Positions 30,499 to 36,182 of a DNA stretch of 36,182 nt are shown in pieces. Made by a program: the position numbers and the translations under genes. Every line of letters begins with the position of its first letter. Positions within the stretch are counted from its first letter, which is position 1. The notes below the pieces were generated by a model. That model was not told the origin of the DNA. It did no database searches and was given only the letters and a program-made list of their open reading frames with translations. The stretch covers positions 1 to 36,182 of the forward strand of contig CADCUT010000107.1 in NCBI GenBank assembly GCA_902805975.1. The letters run 5' to 3'. Source of the stretch: an uncultured Rubrobacteraceae bacterium (GTDB taxonomy: Bacteria > Actinomycetota > Rubrobacteria > Rubrobacterales > Rubrobacteraceae).

Positions 30499-31176
30499 CT
30501 ACAAGCCTCGGACCAAAACCGAAGCCGCCAATACGCCCCCCAGCGCGTGGGAAACCCCGTCTTCGTCCTCGACGGTGACGACGCCGTCGAGGCCGCGGAC
30601 TTCCTCCACTCTTAGCACCCGACCGGGTACGAGCCCGCGATCTTGCAGGTGGGTCAAGGCGGGCGTATCCTCGCGGCCGACCCGCAAGATGCGGACGCGG
30701 TCGCCGACCGAGGCCCCGCTCAAGGGACGGGAGTCTTCCCGCGCCAGGGTGCCGTCGGCCCCCGGGATGGGAGCCCCGTGGGGGTCGCGATCGGGATGCC
30801 CCAGAAGCTGCGCCACGCGCTCGGTGAAGTTGTCGGAGACGGCGTGCTCGAGCCGCTCGGCCTCCTCGTGCACTTCCTCCCACGGGTACCCGAGGTGCTC
30901 GAGCAGGAACGTCTCGATCAGCCGGTGCCGCCGCACCAGCCTGAGAGCCTCCGCGCGCCCCTCCTCGGTGAGCGATGCCCCGCGGTAGCGTTCGTATTCG
31001 ACGAGGCCTAGCTCCTGCAACCGCCTGAGCATCTCGCTGACGGAAGCCGAAGAGACCGAAAGCCGCGAAGAGAGGTACTTCGGCGCGGCGACGCCAGGCC
31101 CGGCAAGCCCCCACACGGCCTTCAGGTAGTCGCCTACCGAGGAAGAGAGGGGCTGAGACATCTTGGGTTCGACCAT
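30499..31176 (-). CDS. DtxR-family metalloregulator, MntR-like
   Basis: The protein has 225 residues. An N-terminal winged helix (about 10-70: 'SVGDYLKAVWGL' and 'LSVSSASVSEMLRRLQELGL') is followed by the dimerisation/metal domain (about 71-140: 'RRHRLIETFLLEHLG' and 'HEEAERLEHAVSD') and a C-terminal FeoA/SH3-like domain (about 150-225). Metal ligand positions read Asp16, His84, Glu107, Glu110 and His111. B. subtilis MntR has Asp8, His77, Glu99, Glu102 and His103, while iron-type DtxR has Met and Cys at the first and third sites. That points to manganese; MntR Glu11 is replaced by Lys19. The ATG 31176 follows a TGCTAGAAT element by 9 bases. It is divergent from a promoter that carries a DtxR-like palindrome. 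Confidence 0.9.
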   Translation of the reverse strand: MVEPKMSQPLSSSVGDYLKAVWGLAGPGVAAPKYLSSRLSVSSASVSEMLRRLQELGLVEYERYRGASLTEEGRAEALRLVRRHRLIETFLLEHLGYPWEEVHEEAERLEHAVSDNFTERVAQLLGHPDRDPHGAPIPGADGTLAREDSRPLSGASVGDRVRILRVGREDTPALTHLQDRGLVPGRVLRVEEVRGLDGVVTVEDEDGVSHALGGVLAASVLVRGL

Positions 31177-31185
31177 CCCGCGAAG

Positions 31186-31194
31186 ATTCTAGCA
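31186..31194 (-). promoter_or_regulatory. Extended -10 promoter (TGCTAGAAT) of the MntR-like regulator
   Basis: Minus-strand TGC-TAGAAT ends 9 bases before the ATG at 31176, with no Shine-Dalgarno between, so the message should be leaderless or nearly so. Confidence 0.5.
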
Positions 31195-31225
31195 GAACGA
31201 CCTTTCCGCCAAGACCCGCGCCTTC

Positions 31226-31271
31226 TTGACTTTTGGGCACCCTATATCGTATTTTAGGCAAACCTAGAAAA
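31226..31271 (+). promoter_or_regulatory. Promoter with an overlapping DtxR/MntR-like operator
   Basis: A -35 TTGACT (31226-31231) and a -10 TATTTT (31250-31255) are 18 bases apart. A palindrome TTTTAGGCAAACCTAGAAAA (31252-31271) with core TAGG-CAAA-CCTA overlaps the -10. The TTAGGnnAnCCTAA-like form resembles operators of the DtxR superfamily, so metal-loaded repressor would block RNA polymerase. The regulator encoded divergently 76 bases away is the natural candidate. The downstream genes include the P-type ATPase. Confidence 0.6.
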
Positions 31272-31289
31272 TTTTTAAGGAGAGCTGAC

Positions 31290-31460
31290 ATGAAGCGGTC
31301 GAGAAAGGCCTTGCGGGTGGCGGCGGGGCTGTCGTCGGTGGCGGCCTTGGCACACGTCTGGGCGATGCCGAGGCACTTTGCGGATTGGTGGGGCTACGGG
31401 GCTTTCTTCCTGGTCGTCGCCCTCGCCCAGGTGCGTCGCTATGGGTGCGTGGTTCGGTAG
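31290..31460 (+). CDS. Truncated membrane protein remnant or micro-protein (56 aa)
   Basis: An ideal AAGGAGAG ribosome-binding site is 5 bases upstream of ATG 31290, directly behind the metal-regulated promoter. The peptide has a hydrophobic segment ('VAAGLSSVAALAHVWAM') and the string 'RHFADWWGYGAFFLVVALAQ'. That string resembles the N-terminus of longer (~150 aa) actinobacterial multi-pass membrane proteins. After 'ALAQ' the frame turns basic ('VRRYGCVVR') and stops, which looks like a truncation or frameshift. It may still be translated as the first gene of the metal-controlled operon. Confidence 0.55.
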   Translation: MKRSRKALRVAAGLSSVAALAHVWAMPRHFADWWGYGAFFLVVALAQVRRYGCVVR

Positions 31461-31555
31461 AGGCCCAAGAAGCTCTCACACGGCATTTCGAATATGAGTA
31501 AACTTCGTGTTAAATAGACGTGAACCACCGAGTTCGCGCGGAGAGGAGGTACGGG

Positions 31556-31843
31556 ATGGCTCTCGAAGATTACCTGGAATCTGAGGTGGTGGTGGCCGTC
31601 GCGGCGACCGCGGCGGTCCTTTCGCCGCGGGTGCGTGGGGTACTACGTCGCGGCGCGGTCTACGGGCTGGCGGGGGTACTCAGGGCTGGAGATGCGATCT
31701 CTTCGGCGGCCCCGGCCGTCAGCCAGGGCGCCCAGCAGGCCGCCGCCTCGGCGGCTAGCACGGTCCAGGACGTGGCCGGGCAGGCAAGGGCGACCGCGGA
31801 GGGCGCCCAGGATGCGCGAACCACCGAGGGTGAAGCCCGGTGA
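31556..31843 (+). CDS. Small hydrophobic/Ala-rich protein of the P-type ATPase locus (95 aa)
   Basis: ATG 31556 has GAGGAGGT six bases upstream; an in-frame GTG at 31520 is less likely. A short acidic N-terminus is followed by 'VVVAVAATAAVLSPRVRG' and 'GAVYGLAGVLRAGDAISS', then an Ala/Gln-rich helical tail ('GAQQAAASAASTVQDVAGQA'). Small membrane-associated proteins of this kind often precede heavy-metal ATPases in actinobacteria; in mycobacteria CtpC is preceded by a DUF1490 protein. I cannot assign this one to that family. The stop overlaps the next gene as GTGA, so the two are coupled. Confidence 0.7.
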   Translation: MALEDYLESEVVVAVAATAAVLSPRVRGVLRRGAVYGLAGVLRAGDAISSAAPAVSQGAQQAAASAASTVQDVAGQARATAEGAQDARTTEGEAR

Positions 31844-32223
31844 CCGAAGACCAGGGTGGAAGGTCGAGGCGTCCGGCGACGGAGCGGGCCGAAGAGTTGG
31901 TGGACCGCGCGGGGGAGAGCGTCGGTCACCTCGCCGCCCTCGCCGGCTGGCGTCTCCTAAGGGCCGCGGCCTTCGTGCGCGAGGGGGCCGAGGACGTGTG
32001 GGCCGAGGCGCAGAGCGTTCGGCGCGCGCAGAGCGTAAGCGCCGAACGCCAGGAGGAGCGTTACGCCGGGACCGTCGGCGCCACGGAGCCCATCAAGGCC
32101 ACCGACGTCGCCCGCCGCGCGGCCGAGAACCTGAACGTGGACCTGCGAGAGGTCACGGGGACCGGGGTGCACGGCCGCATCACCGTCGGCGACGTGAAGA
32201 GGAAGAGCAGAGAGGGCGCGTAG
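31840..32223 (+). CDS. Protein with a peripheral-subunit-binding (E3-binding) domain
   Basis: The protein has 127 residues. The N-terminal ~80 residues are helical, with an amphipathic stretch ('LVDRAGESVGHLAALAGWRLL'). The C-terminal part (about 86-122) 'IKATDVARRAAENLNVDL' then 'REVTGTGVHGRITVGDV' is a clear peripheral-subunit-binding domain (Pfam E3_binding). That domain in 2-oxoacid dehydrogenase E2 subunits recruits E1/E3. No lipoyl or acyltransferase domain is present, and no dehydrogenase genes are nearby, so it is not an E2. The GTG 31840 overlaps the previous stop as GTGA. Its location before a P-type ATPase suggests a docking or scaffold role, which is inference only. Confidence 0.75.
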   Translation: MTEDQGGRSRRPATERAEELVDRAGESVGHLAALAGWRLLRAAAFVREGAEDVWAEAQSVRRAQSVSAERQEERYAGTVGATEPIKATDVARRAAENLNVDLREVTGTGVHGRITVGDVKRKSREGA

Positions 32224-32322
32224 ACCCGGGGTCGGCTGAGTGCTATGCCGGCCCCTACGGTGCTGCCCGGAACGCGGCGGAGGAATGAGAGGGGTACTCG
32301 TGCCAGAGACGCCGGGGGTTAG

Positions 32323-35300
32323 ATGAGCGCGGCCGTGGTCGAGGGGGTCGGCCTCGTCCATGCCACCCCCGGGCGGGTGCGGGTGCGCCTGCCGGGGTGG
32401 TCGGGACGCGGCCAGCGCGGGTTGGAGGCGCGGCTGCGCCGGATACGGGGGGTGCTCGGCGCGCGGGCCAACCCGCTGACCGGCAACGTCCTGATCCGGT
32501 TCGACCCGGCTGCGACGGACGAAGGGTCCGTCCTCGCGTCGCTGGAGGAGCTGGGGCCGGAGCTCGGCGGTCTGCCCGAGGACGGGCCGGAGCCCCCGCC
32601 CGCGCAGAGCGACCGGCGCGCCCGCGACGGGCAAGGGTTTACCGGGCGGGCGCGCATAGCGGTGCGCGGGCTGGACCGCGACCCGCGGCTGGCCCGCCAC
32701 GTCGTGGAGCGCCTCGGGTCCCGACCGGGGGTGAGACGAGCGATCGCGAGCCCGCTCACCGGACGTGTGCTGGTGGAGTTCGCCGAGGACGAGGTGGCCC
32801 TGGAGGACCTCGTGGCCGAGGTCTCCGGCCTGGAGCTGCCGGCATCTCCCCATGAGGACCGCCCGGCCCACCCGCTCGAACCCGGACGGGCGAGGCAGAG
32901 CGCGGCCCGTGCGGCCGGCGCCGGTTTTGGGCTCGGTCTGCTCGCCGCGCGGCGGCTGGCCGGCCGCGCGGGACCGCCGGTGGGCAGCGCCCTCCCCACG
33001 GTGGCGGGCGGCTTGATCGGCATCCTGCAAGGCTTCCCCGTGCTGCGCGACGGGCTCCGCCGGCTGCTCGATAGGGACACGGCCGACCTCGTACTGGGCG
33101 CGGCCGGCATAGCTACCCAGGTCCTCTCCGGCAGCCCGATCGGCCTGGTGCTCGGCGGCGCGGAGGCGCTTTTCCTGCTCTCCGAAGTCCGCTCACGGAG
33201 GGCCGCCTGGCGCCGCTACGAGGAGGAGACCGAGGACGCCCCGCCGGCGCACGCGGGGACGGTGGTACGGCTGGAGGCCGGGGAGAGGACCCCGCTCGGC
33301 GCGGAGGTCATAGAGGGCACCGGCATCGCGACCGCCCGCGACGGCCTGCCCGCCCCGGTCGCGCCGGGCGCCGTCGTCGGCGCCGGCTCGCGCCTCCACG
33401 GCGGGCCGTTCGTGCTGGAGCTGCGCGGCGCCGAGCCGTTCGCGCCGGAGCCCCGGACCGCCCCGGTCGCCCCGACGCTCTACGACCGATACTTGCGGGG
33501 CGTGGGCCGGCTCGCGCTGGTGTACGCCGCGGCGACCGCCCTCCTGACGCGTTCCCCCTCCCAAGCCCTCAACGCCCTGCTGCTGGTCAACCCCCGCGCG
33601 GCCATCGTGGGCGCCGAAGCCGCCGGTTCGGGGGCTTCCGCGCGGGTGCTGCGCTCGGGAGTGACGGTGGTGGGTACGCGCCCGGAGCGGGGCGTGCGCC
33701 TGCCGGGCGTCCTGCTGCTCGACGGGCCCCGTGTGCTGACCGACGGCCTCGAGGTCGGAGACGTCCTTCCCCTGGCCAATACCCACGATAACTCGGGCAT
33801 CCTCGCGCGGGCGGCGTCCGTCGCCGCCGCGGCCGGGTCGCCGTGGGGGGATGCCTTCCGGAAGACGGGCACGATGACGGCCACCGATGGAAGCTTCGAC
33901 GGCGAGGTGGCCACCGCCCGGATCGCCGGCGTGGGGTACTCGCTTCGGCCCGTCGGGGATCGGGACCCGGTGCCGCCCGCCGCGCGCCTCCGAAACCGGG
34001 GAGATCACCTGCTGTTGCTCCGCGACGAGCGCGGGGAGCCCCTCGGCATCCTTGCGCTGCGGCCCCGGCTCGCGCCGGGCGTCGCGGAGATGGTCCAGGT
34101 TTGCCGGCTTCACGGGGTGGAGGTCGGGCTGCTCGCCGCAGGAGACCCCGCGGCATCCGCGGCGGTCGCCCGCCGCACGGAGGTGCCGCTGGTCGCGGAC
34201 GGCGACGCCGTCGGAAACATCCGGGAGAGGCAGGAGGGAGGAGCACGCGTCGCCTTCGTCTCGGACAACGCGGGCGCCGCGGCGGCGTTTGAGGCCTGCG
34301 ACCTGGCGATAGGCCTCGCGGACGGGCGCGCCCACCTGCCTGCCCGCGCCGACCTGCTGGCCCCCGACCTCGACGGGGTCGCCGCCGTCGTGGAGGCGGG
34401 CGCGCGCCGCGAGAGGGCGGTACGGGACTCGGTCGCGCTCTCGGCGCTGGCCGACGCCGTCGGCGCGGCCTGGGGCCTCCGGGCCCGCCCGGGGGTGGAA
34501 CGCTCCGGCTTGCCGACCAGCATCTCCGCCCTCGGCGCCCTGGCGGCCGGGTGGGCGCGGCTCCGCGGTGGTGGGCGGCCCCGCTCGTCCGCCCGGCGGG
34601 TGGCGGACCCTCGCCCGGAGCGCTGGGGGCGGCTCGGCACGGACGAGGTGCTGCGCGAGCTGGATGCCACGGGGGATGGCCTCTCGAGCGCCGGGGCCGC
34701 GGCGCGGCGGCGTCCGGAGCCGACGCCCGCGCCTAACAACAGGCTACTGCGCGCGATCCTGGACCAGGTCCGCTCCCCGCTCACCGGGGTCCTCGCGGCC
34801 GGCGCGGGCCTCTCGCTCGTCCTCGGGTCCCCCGGCGACGTGGCCATGATAAGCGCGATGATCGTGGCCAACGCCGCCGCCGGCGTCTGGCAGGAACGCC
34901 TGGCCGACCGGACCGCCGAGGCGTTGGAGCGCATGGGCACCGTCAACGCGGACGTCCTGCGCGACGGGGGGAGCGCGACGGTGCCGGCGGACGAGGTCGT
35001 GCCGGGGGACGTGCTGCTGCTCGCGCCGGGGGACCGGGTCGCCGCCGACGCCCGCCTGCTCGTTGCCCAGGGGCTGGAGGTGGACGAGGCGGCCCTGACC
35101 GGGGAGTCGCTGCCGGTCGCCAAATCGCCCGCTGCGGACACCGACGCGGCTCGCGTGGTCCTGAAGGGAACAGACGTCGTCGTCGGTACCGGACGCGCCG
35201 TGGCGGTCGCCGTCGGCCGCGACACCCGGATGGGCGCGACCGCCGCCGCGCTGGCCGACGAAGAGCCGCGGCCGAGCCCTTTGGGCGAGCGGCTGAACCA

Positions 35301-36182
35301 CATGCTGCGCCAGGCCCTGCCCCTGATCGCGACGGGCGGTGCGATCGTGACCCTCTCCGGCCTCCTGCGGGGCCGCTCGCTGCCGCAGCAGCTGGCTACC
35401 GGGGCGAGCATCGCCATCGCCGCCGTGCCCGAGGGCCTGCCGCTCCTGTCCAGGGTCGGCGAGGCCGCCGTCGCCCGCCGCCTCGCCAACCGCCGGGCCC
35501 TCGTGCGGCGCCTCTCGGCCGTGGAGGCCCTGGGGCGCGTGGACGTGGCCTGCGCCGACAAGACCGGGACCCTGACGGAGGGACGCCTCGCCCTGGGCCT
35601 GGTGGCCGACGCCGGCGGGGAAGAGTTCGTCCTCCCCGCCACGCTGCCGTCCGGCTCTCGCCGCGTGCTGCTCACCGCCGCCCTCGCCGGCCCGCACCCG
35701 GACGCCTCCGACGCCCTGAGGGACCCGACCGACGTCGTCGTTTCCGAGGCTGCCCGGGACTCGGGCTTGGGAGACGAATTGCGGGCGGAGCGCGACCTCG
35801 AGCTACCGTTCGACTCGGCCCGGGGTTTCCATGCCAACGTCGTGGGCGAACGCCTCTGCGTGGAAGGCGGGGCGGAGGCGCTCGTCCCCCGGTGCGACCG
35901 CGTGCGTCGCACCGGCGAGGAGCGTCCCCTGGACGAGGCCGGAAGAGGAGAGTTGCTCGCAGAAGCCCGGCGCCTCGCCGAGCGTGGCCTGCGCGTCCTC
36001 ATGGTAGCCGAAGGCCCGTCCGACGCCGCGCTCGAAGACCCGCGCGGGCTCGTCGCCTTGGGTTTCCTGGGCATCAGCGACCCCTTGAGGCCCGCGGTCC
36101 CCGAGGCGGTGCGCCGGTGTCGGGAGGCGGGCGTCCGCGTGGTCATGCTCACGGGCGACCACCCCGCCACCGCCGCCGCCGT
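32323..36182 (+). CDS. Giant P-type ATPase with a dead N-terminal half (CtpI/CtpH-like), 3' end outside the window
   Basis: A single frame runs from ATG 32323 to the window edge, at least 1,286 codons. Residues ~9-70 and ~107-175 are two HMA-like modules without CxxC; each contains (N/S)PLTGxVLxxF. Residues ~180-730 form an ATPase-like half in which the phosphorylation loop reads D467-GPRVLTDG instead of DKTGTLTEG and the hinge reads 'VSDNAGAAAAF' (D648) instead of GDGxND. The second half is intact: TGES at 926-929, PEGLP at 1036-1040, D1079-KTGT-LT, and TGDHP from 1277. PEGLP is the type II-like membrane motif. Mycobacterial CtpH/CtpI (about 1,500-1,650 aa) have this two-half form. The cation is unknown; the Mn-type regulator nearby suggests Mn or Fe. 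The ribosome-binding site is weak. Confidence 0.9.
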   Translation, partial: MSAAVVEGVGLVHATPGRVRVRLPGWSGRGQRGLEARLRRIRGVLGARANPLTGNVLIRFDPAATDEGSVLASLEELGPELGGLPEDGPEPPPAQSDRRARDGQGFTGRARIAVRGLDRDPRLARHVVERLGSRPGVRRAIASPLTGRVLVEFAEDEVALEDLVAEVSGLELPASPHEDRPAHPLEPGRARQSAARAAGAGFGLGLLAARRLAGRAGPPVGSALPTVAGGLIGILQGFPVLRDGLRRLLDRDTADLVLGAAGIATQVLSGSPIGLVLGGAEALFLLSEVRSRRAAWRRYEEETEDAPPAHAGTVVRLEAGERTPLGAEVIEGTGIATARDGLPAPVAPGAVVGAGSRLHGGPFVLELRGAEPFAPEPRTAPVAPTLYDRYLRGVGRLALVYAAATALLTRSPSQALNALLLVNPRAAIVGAEAAGSGASARVLRSGVTVVGTRPERGVRLPGVLLLDGPRVLTDGLEVGDVLPLANTHDNSGILARAASVAAAAGSPWGDAFRKTGTMTATDGSFDGEVATARIAGVGYSLRPVGDRDPVPPAARLRNRGDHLLLLRDERGEPLGILALRPRLAPGVAEMVQVCRLHGVEVGLLAAGDPAASAAVARRTEVPLVADGDAVGNIRERQEGGARVAFVSDNAGAAAAFEACDLAIGLADGRAHLPARADLLAPDLDGVAAVVEAGARRERAVRDSVALSALADAVGAAWGLRARPGVERSGLPTSISALGALAAGWARLRGGGRPRSSARRVADPRPERWGRLGTDEVLRELDATGDGLSSAGAAARRRPEPTPAPNNRLLRAILDQVRSPLTGVLAAGAGLSLVLGSPGDVAMISAMIVANAAAGVWQERLADRTAEALERMGTVNADVLRDGGSATVPADEVVPGDVLLLAPGDRVAADARLLVAQGLEVDEAALTGESLPVAKSPAADTDAARVVLKGTDVVVGTGRAVAVAVGRDTRMGATAAALADEEPRPSPLGERLNHMLRQALPLIATGGAIVTLSGLLRGRSLPQQLATGASIAIAAVPEGLPLLSRVGEAAVARRLANRRALVRRLSAVEALGRVDVACADKTGTLTEGRLALGLVADAGGEEFVLPATLPSGSRRVLLTAALAGPHPDASDALRDPTDVVVSEAARDSGLGDELRAERDLELPFDSARGFHANVVGERLCVEGGAEALVPRCDRVRRTGEERPLDEAGRGELLAEARRLAERGLRVLMVAEGPSDAALEDPRGLVALGFLGISDPLRPAVPEAVRRCREAGVRVVMLTGDHPATAAA

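Noticed and set aside
34110-36170. Long minus-strand open frame (about 686 codons) opposite the P-type ATPase
   Set aside because: It is antisense to intact catalytic motifs and is rich in Arg/Ser/Pro as expected for the shadow of a GC-rich gene; no family resemblance.
1-36182. CRISPR arrays, rRNA genes, insertion-sequence transposases, riboswitches
   Set aside because: I looked for regularly spaced identical repeats, conserved rRNA strings, DDE-transposase motifs and known riboswitch layouts on both strands and saw none that I could support.

Overview
The window is a high-GC bacterial chromosome segment. GTG and TTG starts are common, genes of one pathway overlap by 4 or 8 bases, and several genes appear to be transcribed without a leader. 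Gene content and style suggest a deep-branching actinobacterium of Rubrobacter type. That placement is an inference from style and family resemblance; no rRNA or marker search could be run.

Layout, left to right. (1) 1-5,330: the end of a probable Fe-S scaffold protein, a membrane protein, argininosuccinate lyase (argH), a CpdA-like metallophosphoesterase, a GT-C type membrane glycosyltransferase and a small conserved protein. (2) 5,592-8,997, minus strand: a complete osmoprotectant (glycine betaine/choline) ABC importer, divergent from an FAD oxidoreductase (9,159-10,253). (3) 10,400-12,645: two small membrane proteins, a catalytically degraded serine-recombinase-like domain, tRNA-Pro(GGG), a tiny membrane peptide, and a ParB/Srx-fold protein resembling SbnI/SerK free-serine kinases, closed by a strong terminator. 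(4) 12,713-14,044: an orphan Tat-exported solute-binding lipoprotein.

(5) 14,181-28,531 is a nearly complete de novo purine operon: purA, D, E, (4-TM protein), B, C, S, Q, L, (cupin), F, (GNAT), M, N, H. Most junctions are GTGA, CTGA or ATGA overlaps or 8-base overlaps, so it reads as a translationally coupled unit. Three non-purine genes ride inside it. purK is not in the cluster, and PurE has an unusual active-site motif. purL appears to start at a CTG. A short heptad-repeat family sits before purA and between purC and purS. A PsiE-like gene follows purH.

(6) 29,028-30,450: a tRNA-Lys/Glu/Val array with its own promoter and terminator, then a C-terminal tyrosine-integrase fragment and a frameshifted CbtA-like cobalt transporter gene. 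This is the scar of a mobile island at a tRNA.

(7) 30,499-36,182: a probable metal-homeostasis locus. A MntR-type DtxR-family repressor is divergent from a promoter whose -10 is covered by a DtxR-like palindrome. Downstream are a truncated membrane protein, a small hydrophobic protein, a protein with a peripheral-subunit-binding (E3-binding) domain, and a very large P-type ATPase that runs off the window end. Its first half is a catalytically dead ATPase-like module and its second half carries the intact catalytic motifs. This last locus, together with the recurring TGCTANNNT leaderless promoters, is the least ordinary part of the window.
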